Source: an uncultured Mobiluncus sp.
GTDB lineage: Bacteria > Actinomycetota > Actinomycetes > Actinomycetales > Actinomycetaceae
Direction: 5' to 3'
Length of the DNA: 64,000 nucleotides
NCBI RefSeq assembly: GCF_947087965.1
Contig: NZ_CAMUES010000009.1
Location: 10,148 to 74,147 of the forward strand
In this document: piece by piece, positions 8,144 through 17,057 of the stretch
Layout of the letters: each line of letters starts with the position of its first letter
How positions within the stretch are numbered: position 1 is the stretch's first letter
Program-made: the position numbers and the translations under genes
Notes under the pieces: generated by a model
The model's database searches: none
The model's input: the letters and a program-made list of their open reading frames with translations, nothing else
What the model was told of the DNA's origin: nothing

Positions 8144-8869
8144 ATGAAAGCTGCGCCCGAAGACCAAGAAAAACTTTTGGACCTGCAGGTCCTGGATCGA
8201 AAAATTGCCGGCTTGAAACACGCTCTGGACAGCATTCCGGCCGCGGCGCGTCTGGAACAAATCAAGGCTGAGCAGGACAAGCTGCGCACCGCGCTGGCTT
8301 TGGCGACTTCCGCCCGCAACGACTTGAACCGGGCTTTGAAACAAGCCGAAGGGGAAGTCAGCAAAGTTCAAGAACGGGCGAAAACTCAACGTGAACGCTT
8401 GGATTCGGGTCAGTTGAGCCCCAAAGAGATGGAACGCATCCAAGCTGAACTCGCTCAGTTAGCGACGCGTCAGGGCGAACTGGAAGACAGCGCCCTGGAC
8501 GCGTTGGACGCGCTGGAACGCGCTAGTGAAAAAGTGAAACTGGTGGAAAACCGCCGGGCGGAACTGGCTGGTGAGTTCGACGAAGCACAAGCCGAAGCGG
8601 GCAGCGCTGCCGGCGAACTGCAGCAGGAACTGACCGGTCAGCAAACCCAGCGAGACGAACTGGCCGCCACCCTACCCGCCGATTTGCTGCGGGAATACGA
8701 AACTTGCAAACGGGCGACCGGGGGAATTGGGGTAGTAGCGGTCAGCGGGAACCAGTCGGTCGGGATGGATTTGGAATTTTCGATGGCGGAAATCTCGCGT
8801 TTAAACATCGCGGCTCCTGATGATGTCATCGTCAGCGAGGACCACGAAATTATTTTGGTGCGTAAGTAG
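8144..8869 (+). CDS. Coiled-coil protein of the C4-type zinc-ribbon family, with the zinc ligands lost
   Basis: The 241-residue protein is a long antiparallel coiled-coil hairpin (about residues 5-180), rich in Glu, Gln, Lys and Ala. The C-terminal tail aligns with the zinc ribbon of the actinobacterial family, which normally carries two CxxC pairs. Here the first pair is S205/M208 and the second S231/H234, while the surrounding frame (AAPDDVI, ILVRK) is preserved. A nucleic-acid or ribosome-related role is suspected for the family; I make no specific claim. AGGAAG precedes the ATG. It follows the NIF3 gene, and the rnpB promoter overlaps its stop codon. Confidence 0.8.
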   Translation: MKAAPEDQEKLLDLQVLDRKIAGLKHALDSIPAAARLEQIKAEQDKLRTALALATSARNDLNRALKQAEGEVSKVQERAKTQRERLDSGQLSPKEMERIQAELAQLATRQGELEDSALDALDALERASEKVKLVENRRAELAGEFDEAQAEAGSAAGELQQELTGQQTQRDELAATLPADLLREYETCKRATGGIGVVAVSGNQSVGMDLEFSMAEISRLNIAAPDDVIVSEDHEIILVRK

Positions 8870-8875
8870 TACAAT
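8870..8875 (+). promoter_or_regulatory. -10 element of rnpB
   Basis: TACAAT lies 7 nt before the first paired base of RNase P RNA (8883) and overlaps the end of the coiled-coil gene. No clear -35 is visible. Confidence 0.55.
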
Positions 8876-8882
8876 AATCGGG

Positions 8883-9264
8883 CGGAAAAGCCGGGCAGGT
8901 AGCCGCGGGCGAGTCATTCGATGAGCCCGAGGAAAGTCCGGACTCCACAGGGCAGGGTGATGGCTAACGGCCACCCGGGGTGACCCGCGGGACAGTGCCA
9001 CAGAAAGCGAAACCGCCCCACCGGGCTTATGCACGGCGGGGTAAGGGTGAAAAGGCGAGGTAAGAGCTCACCGCGCGGCTGGCGACAGTCGTGGCAGGGT
9101 AAACCCCACCCGGAGCAAGGCCAAGCAGCAGGCTGGGCGGCCCGTTCAAAGCCTGCGGGTAGGCTGCTAGAGAGGTCGGGTAACCGGCCTTCCAGAGAAA
9201 TGGCTACCGGCGCGCGGCGGCAACAAAGCGCGTTACAGAATCCGGCTTATGCCCGGCTTTTCCG
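8883..9264 (+). ncRNA. rnpB: RNase P RNA (bacterial type A)
   Basis: This is the catalytic RNA that matures tRNA 5' ends. Conserved core elements are GAGGAAAGTCCGGACTCC (8929-8946), ACAGAAAGCGAAACCGCC near 8999, GGTAAGGGTGAAA in the middle, and ACAGAATCCGGCTTATGC near the 3' end. Helix P1 is perfect over 13 bp (8883-8895 with 9252-9264), which defines both ends. The RNA is transcribed from the -10 element just upstream. Confidence 0.95.
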
Positions 9265-9363
9265 CTCAAATCAGCCGGTTCGCAACTGCCGGGGCACAAG
9301 CGGGGGAGGCGGCCTCGCCGGGCAATGGCAGTTTCGGGTTCGCCGGCAATGCCGAATGTAAAA

Positions 9364-9393
9364 TGCTCCGGGGCACCGCAGCACCCCGGAGCA
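9364..9393 (-). terminator. Terminator of ppgK (possibly shared with rnpB)
   Basis: A perfect 10-bp stem, TGCTCCGGGG with CCCCGGAGCA, has a 10-nt loop. On the minus strand it is followed by TTTTACATT, fitting an intrinsic terminator for the leftward ppgK transcript. Confidence 0.65.
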
Positions 9394-9412
9394 AAACAGC
9401 AGTCTGTTCGGT

Positions 9413-10156
9413 TTACACCCCAGCGGCCAGCGCGGCAGCCCCCGCAATGCCAGCCTGGTTACGCAGTTGAGCGGGGATAATCGGGGTCTTCAGATCCAGC
9501 AGGGGCAGGAACTTGTTGTGCTGACGGGACACGCCGCCGCCAACCACGAACAAATCAGGGCTGAACAGCATCTCGAGCTGAGAATAATATTTTTGCAGGC
9601 GCTTGGACCACTGCTTAAAGGACAGTTTCTTGGCTGACTTTACCCCAGAGGAAGCGCGGCTCTCAGCATCTTTGCCATCAATCTCAATATGTCCCAGCTC
9701 GCTGTTAGGAACCAGAATCCCGTTATAAATGAGCGCGGTGCCAATCCCAGTGCCCAAAGTGGTGACGATGACCAGGCCGGGCACATCGCGGGCCGCCCCG
9801 TAACGGACTTCTGCGTAACCTGCAGCATCAGCGTCATTCACACACTTGACCATGTGACCGGTGTACTTGCGCAACAGGACGCGGACATCAATGCCAGCCC
9901 ACCCCTGGTCAAGATTAGCAATAAACGGAACCAAATCATTCTTAACCGGAGCCGGAATCGTCAGGCCCAACGGCATATCCTCAGGAACGCCCTTTTCCTC
10001 AATAATCTGACGGCACACTTCCGCCACGGCCTGGGGGGTCGAGTGTGCCGGGGTTTTAATTCTCAGGCGATCGCCAATGAAATCGCCAGTTTCCAAATCT
10101 ACATAAGCGCCTTTAATACCGGAGCCGCCAACATCAATCCCAAATCCAGTTGCCAC
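9413..10156 (-). CDS. ppgK: Polyphosphate glucokinase PpgK
   Basis: This ROK-family kinase phosphorylates glucose with polyphosphate and/or ATP. Visible motifs are GIDVGGSGIKG at the N-terminus (phosphate binding), GTGIGTALIYNG, and ELGHIEIDG for glucose binding. The GTG start at 10156 is preceded by AAAGGGA at good spacing and gives 247 residues. The frame could extend to a TTG at 10189, but TAGAGT lies immediately before that codon, so transcription would begin inside the extension. It is the gene after map on the minus strand, separated from it by a hairpin. Confidence 0.9.
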   Translation of the reverse strand: MATGFGIDVGGSGIKGAYVDLETGDFIGDRLRIKTPAHSTPQAVAEVCRQIIEEKGVPEDMPLGLTIPAPVKNDLVPFIANLDQGWAGIDVRVLLRKYTGHMVKCVNDADAAGYAEVRYGAARDVPGLVIVTTLGTGIGTALIYNGILVPNSELGHIEIDGKDAESRASSGVKSAKKLSFKQWSKRLQKYYSQLEMLFSPDLFVVGGGVSRQHNKFLPLLDLKTPIIPAQLRNQAGIAGAAALAAGV

Positions 10157-10204
10157 AAAAGTCCCTTTCGCGTGGGGATGAACTGGCAAATACTCTAGGG
10201 TAAA

Positions 10205-10230
10205 GGCCGTGATTTCACCAAATCACAGCC
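10205..10230 (-). terminator. Hairpin between map and ppgK
   Basis: An 11-bp stem (10205-10215 with 10220-10230) on the minus strand contains one G-T wobble and a GGTG loop, and is followed by TTT. It probably ends the panB-map transcript or attenuates read-through into ppgK. Confidence 0.5.
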
Positions 10231-10285
10231 TGGTACCGGTAAAAATCACGTACTCGCCAGGGACCTTGGACAGTACAAAAGAAAA

Positions 10286-11206
10286 TCAATCCTGATGGTT
10301 GCTGGGCCAGGTGAGAATCTCTCCGCCGTCCTCGCGCACCACCAAGGTGTGTTCAAACTGGGCGGTGCGTCCCCGGTCGCGGGTCACTACGGTCCAGCCG
10401 TCCCGCCACTGTTCCCAAGCGATTGAGCCCATAGTCAACATCGGTTCAATGGTGAAAACCATGCCCTCTTCCATAACCGTGTCATAGCGGGGGGAATCGT
10501 AATGCGGAATAATCAGCCCGCTGTGAAAAGCCTCTCCGACACCGTGACCGGTGAAATCCTGCACTACTCCGTATTCAAACCGGCTGGCATAGGACTCGAT
10601 AATTCGCCCGATAACGTTGATGGAACGTCCCGGTTTGCAGACCTTAATGGCGCGCATCATGGCTTCTTTGGTGCAGTCGATGAGCTGCTGGGACTCGGGG
10701 TCAATCGTCCCGACCGGGAACATGGCACAAGTATCGCCGTGGACCCCGTCCTTGTAAGCGGTGATGTCCAGGTTGATGATGTCGCCCTCCTCCAGCGGCC
10801 GGTCGTCCGGGATTCCGTGGCAGATACATTCATTGACCGAGGTGCAGATGGATTTACGAAATCCCATATAGCCCAGGCAGGACGGATAAGCGCCGTGATC
10901 ACAAATAAACTCGTGCGCCACCCGGTCCAAAGCATCGGTAGTCACGCCAGGAGCGATGTACTTGGCGGTCTCCACGATGGCGTCGGCCGCGATACGCCCA
11001 GCTTGGCGGATTTTTTCAATCGTTTCCTCGCTCTTAACGTCGGAGGCCGTGACCCGTTCCGGGCCGTCGTGAAACATATATTCCGGACGGTCAATGTGAG
11101 AGGGGACTGGCAAGGTAGCGGAAATGCGTCCCGGTTTCAGGTTTCCCAAGGGCGCACGGCGGGCCAGTTCGTCAGTTCGAGTTTTCTTGTGTAACACGGT
11201 AGTCAT
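10286..11206 (-). CDS. map: Methionine aminopeptidase, type I
   Basis: This enzyme removes initiator Met from nascent proteins. The pita-bread-fold metal ligands are visible: Asp in INLDITAYKDG, Asp in VHGDTCAMF, His in GHGVGEAFHSG, Glu in FTIEPML and Glu in QFEHTLVV. The 306-residue length includes an N-terminal extension of about 50 residues before the catalytic domain, as in some actinobacterial MetAPs, but there is no SH3-like zinc motif. It lies 42 bp after panB in the same direction and is probably co-transcribed with it. Confidence 0.93.
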   Translation of the reverse strand: MTTVLHKKTRTDELARRAPLGNLKPGRISATLPVPSHIDRPEYMFHDGPERVTASDVKSEETIEKIRQAGRIAADAIVETAKYIAPGVTTDALDRVAHEFICDHGAYPSCLGYMGFRKSICTSVNECICHGIPDDRPLEEGDIINLDITAYKDGVHGDTCAMFPVGTIDPESQQLIDCTKEAMMRAIKVCKPGRSINVIGRIIESYASRFEYGVVQDFTGHGVGEAFHSGLIIPHYDSPRYDTVMEEGMVFTIEPMLTMGSIAWEQWRDGWTVVTRDRGRTAQFEHTLVVREDGGEILTWPSNHQD

Positions 11207-11248
11207 TCTTTCGATTCAAAAGTTCTCAGGTCGCCTCTCGGGGACGGC

Positions 11249-12079
11249 CTAGTTTTCATGGTAGTTTTCCGGGGCCGGGAAAGTCCGGTTCACCACGGCG
11301 TCACGGTAGCTTTGGGCAGCGTGTTTCAGCTCCGCCCCCACTTGACCGAACACCTGAGCGAACGAGGGTTTCCAGTCCTGCATTCCCGCCATGTCAGTCC
11401 ACACCAGGACCTGTCCGGCAGCGTCTGGACCAGCGCCGATACCGATGATGGGCACGTTGAGCTGATCAATGGCGGCGCGAGTGGTCGCGGCGGGAACCAT
11501 CTCAAACACAATCGAGAACACCCCCGCCTCTTGCAAAGCCAACGCGTCCGCAACCAAGGCCGGAGCGGCATCGTCACGCCCCTGCATGCGTTTGCCGCCC
11601 AAGTGGTTTTCAGACTGCGGGGTGAAACCGAGATGCCCCATCACGTTGATACCCGCATCCACGATGGCTTTGACCTGGGGTAGGATACGACGTCCCCCCT
11701 CCAGCTTCACCGCAGCAGCTCCGGCACGCACCAACGCGACCGCAGTATCCACGGCTTGGGCGGGGCTGGACTCGTAAGACCCAAAAGGCATATCCGCCAC
11801 AACCAAAGCTCGGGAAGCCCCTGCCGCGACCGCGGCAGTGGCGCGAACCATATCGTCTAAGGTCACCCCGACGGTGGAGGACATTCCCAACATAGTGGTC
11901 CCGTAAGAATCCCCGACCAAAATCATGTCGATTTCGGCCGAATCAATAATCCTCGCGGTAATCGCGTCGTAGGCGGTCAGCATCGTCAGCGGACGTCCGG
12001 CAGCAAAGTATTGCTGGACGTGCTGGACGCGAAACGGTTTTCCGGGCTTGGGGCCAATGTCTGGATTATCTTTGTGCAT
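11249..12079 (-). CDS. panB: 3-methyl-2-oxobutanoate hydroxymethyltransferase PanB
   Basis: PanB makes ketopantoate from 2-oxoisovalerate and methylene-THF, the first committed pantothenate/CoA step. The TIM-barrel signatures are TAYDAITARI, LVGDSYGTTMLG (metal-binding Asp), KLEGG, and VMGHLGFTPQS. An in-frame GTG exists at 12085, but AAGGAG directly before it is spaced 5 nt from the ATG at 12079, so that ATG is taken as the start (276 residues). No panC or panD is adjacent; map follows instead. Confidence 0.93.
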   Translation of the reverse strand: MHKDNPDIGPKPGKPFRVQHVQQYFAAGRPLTMLTAYDAITARIIDSAEIDMILVGDSYGTTMLGMSSTVGVTLDDMVRATAAVAAGASRALVVADMPFGSYESSPAQAVDTAVALVRAGAAAVKLEGGRRILPQVKAIVDAGINVMGHLGFTPQSENHLGGKRMQGRDDAAPALVADALALQEAGVFSIVFEMVPAATTRAAIDQLNVPIIGIGAGPDAAGQVLVWTDMAGMQDWKPSFAQVFGQVGAELKHAAQSYRDAVVNRTFPAPENYHEN

Positions 12080-12233
12080 AGTCACTCCTTGAGTCTGTCC
12101 CTATACATCCTATGACTTTGCCGGGGGCGATAGTTCCTCAGATAGACTTTCCCTCAGCATCAGATGGCGAAACGTTTTAAGATATTGGCAGACTGGGTAC
12201 AGTCACCAGCAAGTATGAGAAAGGCGAAAACAC

Positions 12234-13787
12234 ATGGGTTGCACGACGATTTTGGTTGGGAAAAAGGCTTCGGCGGACGGGTCGACGATTATGGCTCGGA
12301 CCGACGACTCGGGGCACGGCTCTTTTGAAGCGAAACGATTTGAGGTCATAGCACCCGAGGATTTGCCAAAAACCTACCGTTCGGTCCTGTCCCACGTGGA
12401 GATTCCCCTGCCGGAAAACGGTTTGCGCTACACCCGTTTCCCCGATGCTGATACCCACAAAGGCCTGTGGGCGGGCGCGGGGATCAACTCGGCTCGCGTC
12501 TCGATGACCGCCACCGAGACCTTGACCTCGAACGAGCGTGTGCTGGGCGCCGACCCGCTGGTTGAGTTGCGTGAAGCCCAAGGCGAGGAGGGCCAGGATG
12601 GTTTCGTTCCGGAACAGCCCGGCGGTATCGGTGAAGAAGACATGGTGGTGTTGGTGCTGCCCTACATTAAGACGGCTCGTGAAGGCGTGCTGCGTTTGGG
12701 GGAGTTGCTGCAACAGTACGGCACTTACGAGATGAACGGCATCGGTTTTGCCGATAACGACGACGTGTGGTGGCTCGAGACGGTGGGGGGACATCACTGG
12801 TTGGCGCGTCGCCTGCCGGAGGAATGCTATGCCGTCATCGCTAACCAGTTCAGCCTAGACGACTTCGATTTTGACGATGCCCTCGGGGAGGGGCGCGATT
12901 ACCTGTGCTCGCCCGATTTGCGGGAATTTGTGGCGGACAACCACCTGGATACCGCGCAAACTGACGGCCAGCCGGCTCAGCGTTTCAATCCTCGCCTGGC
13001 TTTCGGGTCACGTTCGGATTCGGATCACACCTACAACACGCCGCGAGTGTGGGCGTTGCAGCGGTTCCTCAACCCCACGGACGTGTCTCGGTTTGGTTTC
13101 CACGGGGATTCCCGCCCGGATTCAGACGACTTGGATTGGTGCCTGATTCCAGAACGCCTCATCACTATGGAGGACGTGAAATACACCCAGTCCTACCACT
13201 ATCAAGGCACTCCGTTTAATCCTTACGCGAGGGCGGAGCAAGCTCTGATAGGCGGCGCTGACCAACGCGGTATGTATCGCCCGATTGGGATCAACCGTAC
13301 CAATTTCGTGGCTGCCCTCCAGATTCGTCCCGAAAAACCCGCCGCCACCACCGGGCTGAACTGGATAGCCTACGGGGCCATGCCGTTCAACGCCCTGGTG
13401 CCGTTCTATGCCAACGTGCGGCACACCCCGGAGTATCTGGAGGCGACGACCCAGCGGGTCACCACCGAACATCACTATTGGGCCAATCGGATTATTGCCG
13501 CCCTGGTGGACGCTCACTATCATCAGACGATTCCGCACGTGGAGCGTTACCAGCAGAAGGTCGTGGCGGCGGCTTTACAGATTGTGGCGCGTACCGACCG
13601 GGCGGTGGCTGAGCTGGGTGAAGACGCGGCGAACAACATGGAAGATTCCCGCGTTTACGAACTGCTGGAGGCCGCTAATGCCGAAATTGCAGACCTGCTG
13701 AAACGGGAAACGGACGACCTGCTGGATAAAGTCCTGTTTGACGCCAGCCTCAATATGCACAATTCGTTCTCGCGTGATGATGCCTGA
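12234..13787 (+). CDS. C69-family dipeptidase (PepD-like)
   Basis: This Ntn-hydrolase cleaves dipeptides. The N-terminus MGCTTILVGKKASADGST is the family hallmark: Cys3 becomes or acts as the nucleophile, and the following ADGSTIMARTDD is strongly conserved. The 517-residue length is typical for bacterial C69 dipeptidases. No signal peptide is seen, so it is probably cytosolic and involved in peptide nutrient use. It is divergent from panB, and the lipid kinase gene follows after 32 bp. Confidence 0.88.
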   Translation: MGCTTILVGKKASADGSTIMARTDDSGHGSFEAKRFEVIAPEDLPKTYRSVLSHVEIPLPENGLRYTRFPDADTHKGLWAGAGINSARVSMTATETLTSNERVLGADPLVELREAQGEEGQDGFVPEQPGGIGEEDMVVLVLPYIKTAREGVLRLGELLQQYGTYEMNGIGFADNDDVWWLETVGGHHWLARRLPEECYAVIANQFSLDDFDFDDALGEGRDYLCSPDLREFVADNHLDTAQTDGQPAQRFNPRLAFGSRSDSDHTYNTPRVWALQRFLNPTDVSRFGFHGDSRPDSDDLDWCLIPERLITMEDVKYTQSYHYQGTPFNPYARAEQALIGGADQRGMYRPIGINRTNFVAALQIRPEKPAATTGLNWIAYGAMPFNALVPFYANVRHTPEYLEATTQRVTTEHHYWANRIIAALVDAHYHQTIPHVERYQQKVVAAALQIVARTDRAVAELGEDAANNMEDSRVYELLEAANAEIADLLKRETDDLLDKVLFDASLNMHNSFSRDDA

Positions 13788-13819
13788 ACTGGCGAGAAGT
13801 TTCAGATGAGGAGCCGAAG

Positions 13820-14725
13820 TTGAAAAAATCGATAGTCATTTATAACCCCGTGAAAGTCGGGGACGAAGACGAGTTTACAGCCGGTTTGAACGCGGCGGCC
13901 CAACAGCACGATTTCACCGTGGAATACCTCACCACCAGCGTTGACGACCCCGGCTTTGCGATGGCCGCGCAGGCTCGAGAGATGCATCCCGACCTGGTCA
14001 TCGCCGCGGGCGGGGACGGCACCGTGCGCGTGGTCAGCACCGAGATGCGTCACAGCGAGATTCCGGTGGCGGTATTGCCAGCGGGGACCACGAACCTTTT
14101 GGCGCGAAACCTCAACGTGCCTTTGGATATGAAAGCCGCCATGGAACTGGCGTTCACGGGGGAAAAAGTCTCGATGGACATCGTGAAGGTGCATAACGAA
14201 ACTTCCCGTAAACCTTGGTATTTCACGGGTATGGCAGGGATTGGGATAGACGCCGAAGTCATGCATCACGTGGATGAGGGGCTGAAAAAGGTGGTCGGTC
14301 CCGTGGCCTACGTCATGTCCTTTTTCAGGCAGGTCAACAACTCTGTGCATCGCTGCCGGTTCCGCATTGACGGCAAGCAGATTTTGAAACGTAACGTGAT
14401 TATTTTCATGGTCGGCAACACCTCGGAGCTGACCGGCGGAATCCAGCTATTTCCCGATGCCACTCCCTTTGACGGTTCCCTAGATTTGCTGATTGGGGCC
14501 CCGCAGGGAGTCGGCGGCTGGTGGCGCGTAGTCAAGAACGTGGTTTTGAGGCTGGGACGGCACAACAGCACGCTGGAGTATTTCAGCGGCAAACGCTTCG
14601 AAGTCTTGTTGCATAAGCCGGCGGTGTGGGAGATGGACGGTGACCCCGAAGCAGCGGCGCGGCACTGGGTTTTCCAGGTCGTTCCGCAGGCCATCACGGT
14701 TGTCGCCGGGAACCCGGTCTCATAG
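13820..14725 (+). CDS. Diacylglycerol kinase-family lipid kinase
   Basis: The 301-residue protein has the DAGK catalytic domain: IYNPVKVG at the N-terminus, the nucleotide-binding AAGGDGTVRVVS around residue 60, LPAGTTNLLARNL around 91, and a C-terminal beta sandwich ending in WEMDGDPE. It could phosphorylate diacylglycerol, sphingoid or other lipids; the substrate is not determinable. The TTG start has GAGGAG about 8 nt upstream. It follows the dipeptidase gene closely and is probably co-transcribed. Confidence 0.85.
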   Translation: MKKSIVIYNPVKVGDEDEFTAGLNAAAQQHDFTVEYLTTSVDDPGFAMAAQAREMHPDLVIAAGGDGTVRVVSTEMRHSEIPVAVLPAGTTNLLARNLNVPLDMKAAMELAFTGEKVSMDIVKVHNETSRKPWYFTGMAGIGIDAEVMHHVDEGLKKVVGPVAYVMSFFRQVNNSVHRCRFRIDGKQILKRNVIIFMVGNTSELTGGIQLFPDATPFDGSLDLLIGAPQGVGGWWRVVKNVVLRLGRHNSTLEYFSGKRFEVLLHKPAVWEMDGDPEAAARHWVFQVVPQAITVVAGNPVS

Positions 14726-14775
14726 AGCGGATAAAATCGCGAATTCGTTAGAATAGCACGGAAAACTCGGCGTTG

Positions 14776-14812
14776 CGCGAGGATTTACCACCCAAAACGC
14801 GAGGATTTACCA
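14776..14812. repeat. 15-bp direct repeat pair
   Basis: CGCGAGGATTTACCA occurs at 14776-14790 and again at 14798-14812, with 7 bp between. It lies in the convergent gap between the lipid kinase gene and the YwiC-like gene. No function is evident. Confidence 0.4.
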
Positions 14813-14834
14813 TCACGTCAGACTCCGGCAATTT

Positions 14835-15707
14835 TTACAGCGCCGCTGCCACAAAAACCAATACTGAAATCGCCACTTCGGTCAGCCCGATGACTCGCGG
14901 TCGCCAGGGCTTGCCGCGCCGGCGTGCCTGCCAGGGGAACCAAATCGAACGAGCTAATGTCACCAGCCATGCGACTGCTACCAGAGGAGATACCCAAGAC
15001 AGAGCGGCGAAAAGCAGCGCAGCGGCAAAACCTAGGGCGTGCGAAATTATCGAAATGACCAGGAAACGCTGGTTACCACGCTGCCGAAAAATCGTCTTTA
15101 CGTAGGGAACTGAAGCTGCATAATAGGCTGTGAGCTGCACAGCTACTGATATTGCCGCCGGCCAACCCCGTAAAACAGTGGATAGAGCGTGTCCGCCCAG
15201 AGCAGATGCCTCGTGAACCCCGTACATCGCGTCCTGACCCATCCGCAAAGCCGCAGCCATCAAGCCGCAGTGATAGGCAACTAAGGTCATCAGTCCTGCT
15301 GCCAGGATAATCGTCAGACGCGCTCCCAAACCGCGTTCTCGCCCGCAGCGCACCTCACCAGCCCAAATCCCGATGAGGATAGCGAAAGCCGGAATCCAAC
15401 AGCAGAGTAGCGGCAGCATCGCCAGGACTCCTATTCCCAGCACCCCAACCAGGATTCCGTAAATCAAAACGGGGTATCGTAAGGATTTCTTCCGAGGATT
15501 CTTAATCAGGCGTAGCGCCGAAAATACAAAGAAGAAACCAATCATCCACGTGGAGAGCAGCAGCGCATGCTGCCAGGCCCATCCGCCAAGCGTTGCCCCG
15601 AATAGCGCCGGAACGGTGACGATGAACCAAGCCCCATGCTGATTGGGTAGCCAGGTGCGCAAAACAGACCTAACTTTTCGGTTTTCACGAGCAAGGGGTA
15701 GGGTCAT
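14835..15707 (-). CDS. YwiC-like integral membrane protein
   Basis: The 290-residue protein begins with a short basic segment, then LPNQHGAWFIVTVPALFG, the signature of the YwiC-like family. About eight to nine hydrophobic helices follow, with KNPRKKSLRYP in the first cytoplasmic loop. Family function is unknown; in some genomes it lies near respiratory genes, which is not the case here. On the minus strand TAGGCT lies 7 nt before the ATG, again suggesting a leaderless mRNA. Confidence 0.8.
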   Translation of the reverse strand: MTLPLARENRKVRSVLRTWLPNQHGAWFIVTVPALFGATLGGWAWQHALLLSTWMIGFFFVFSALRLIKNPRKKSLRYPVLIYGILVGVLGIGVLAMLPLLCCWIPAFAILIGIWAGEVRCGRERGLGARLTIILAAGLMTLVAYHCGLMAAALRMGQDAMYGVHEASALGGHALSTVLRGWPAAISVAVQLTAYYAASVPYVKTIFRQRGNQRFLVISIISHALGFAAALLFAALSWVSPLVAVAWLVTLARSIWFPWQARRRGKPWRPRVIGLTEVAISVLVFVAAAL

Positions 15708-15757
15708 GACCTCGAGCCTAGGCTTATTCTGGGAGGGATTACGAAAAAACTGGCTAT

Positions 15758-16816
15758 CTAGCTGTCCATCAACTGATCGAGCAGGGCGCCGACCTGAGCG
15801 GAGTTGTCTTCCATAGTCTCCAGATGCTTTTTCATCAGTTCGCTGTCGCCTGCTATAAAGGCCTCGACCGCAGCCTTACCAGAAACGTGGGTACCTTCGT
15901 GAACACCCTCGAGCTGTTGGAAACAGGGCTGTCCTGAGTAGTCGAGGTGACCGCGCCCCTCGTAATACCACTTGCCCAAGCGGCAAGTGTGCGAGGAGGA
16001 AATCCCCTCCGGGTTCGGCTCAGCAATTCCGGTAACTTGACGGTAAATCCCCAACTTAAAGATGAAGTGGTCGAGTTTCACCACCGAAACAAATGAATCC
16101 GTAGTCACGTGCGCAATCGAGTCTGCCATCGAGGAAACTTTTTCTCCCACCGCGGTCGCGGTCTGGCTGGATTTTTCTTCGAATTCTTTGGATTCGTCAA
16201 TAGCCTCCGTGATGTTTTCCAGGGCGCTGGCGGTGCCCTCGGTGATGGAAGTAACCAAGGCGCCAATTTCCTGGGTGGCACTGGCGGTCCGTTCTGCCAA
16301 AGTGCGCACTTCTCCTGCCACCACGGCGAAACCACGGCCCGCTTCACCTGCGCGTGCCGCTTCAATGGTGGCGTTCAGAGCCAGCAAATTTGTTTGCGAA
16401 GCGATACCTTCGATTTGCTGCACAAAATTATGAATCGACTCGGAAGCCTTGGACAAGGCCTCCATGTTCCCGCCCATATCCTGCAGCTTTTTGAAAATGT
16501 CCCCGGCACCGTTGGCCATGTCGTGCAAATCGCGGGTTGATTCCGCCACGATTCGACGGGCTTCCGCAGTATCGGCGGAATCTGCGTCCAATTCGGACAC
16601 AATCTTGCCCAGGGAATCGCGGACATTTTCCGCCGATCCGAAGCATCGAGCCAGAGGGTCATGAGTACTCTGGGTGAAGGCCTGTTTTTGGCTCAGTTCA
16701 CTGAGAGCGGTATCTTGAGATTCTTTCTCAGCCTGAAGCTCAGCGAGCTCAGTGCGGAGGCGCTCAATCTCTGCCTGTAAGCGTTGCGTTTCCACTGCGG
16801 TTTTGGCTTTTTTCAC
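15758..16816 (-). CDS. Soluble methyl-accepting chemotaxis protein with C-terminal CZB zinc-binding domain
   Basis: The 352-residue receptor has no transmembrane helix or HAMP domain. Residues 1-45 form a coiled coil. The signalling hairpin spans about 60-235, with its tip at EAARAGEAGRGFAVVAGEV. The C-terminus is a CZB domain with likely zinc ligands His250, Cys278 (in CRLGKWYY), His306 and His310. The architecture matches cytosolic TlpD-type receptors, which report oxidants, zinc or energy stress to CheA. The GTG start has AAGGA 7 nt upstream. No che or fla gene is nearby. Confidence 0.9.
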   Translation of the reverse strand: MKKAKTAVETQRLQAEIERLRTELAELQAEKESQDTALSELSQKQAFTQSTHDPLARCFGSAENVRDSLGKIVSELDADSADTAEARRIVAESTRDLHDMANGAGDIFKKLQDMGGNMEALSKASESIHNFVQQIEGIASQTNLLALNATIEAARAGEAGRGFAVVAGEVRTLAERTASATQEIGALVTSITEGTASALENITEAIDESKEFEEKSSQTATAVGEKVSSMADSIAHVTTDSFVSVVKLDHFIFKLGIYRQVTGIAEPNPEGISSSHTCRLGKWYYEGRGHLDYSGQPCFQQLEGVHEGTHVSGKAAVEAFIAGDSELMKKHLETMEDNSAQVGALLDQLMDS

Positions 16817-17057
16817 TTTGGTATCCTTGACTAAAAAAATTCTGGAAATACAGTAAATAATTTATCTCATCAGGCGCCTTTTCTGTATACATTTCGCCGG
16901 TTTTTTACCTTTCCGGTACACAATTTATTCGTTCACCCCCAAGAGTGCCGCGGAATCAGCGGTGGCATTGAAAAATCTTGATTACCGGGCGGGCCGGGAT
17001 TTCGACTAAAGTTGAAAGGGTTTTGAGCTGGCTCGGAGTCAAGGAAATCGAGGAAAA

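Noticed and set aside
9029..9361. 110-codon open frame inside and after RNase P RNA
   Set aside because: It lies mostly within a structured RNA with a perfect P1 helix; the translation is Arg/Gly-rich and typical of non-coding GC-rich sequence.
10502..11194. 230-codon open frame on the plus strand opposite map
   Set aside because: map carries all metal ligands on the other strand; no RBS or motif supports this frame.
16817..17057. T-box or Phe-rich leader upstream of pheS
   Set aside because: No specifier-loop architecture, T-box sequence or Phe-rich short frame was seen.
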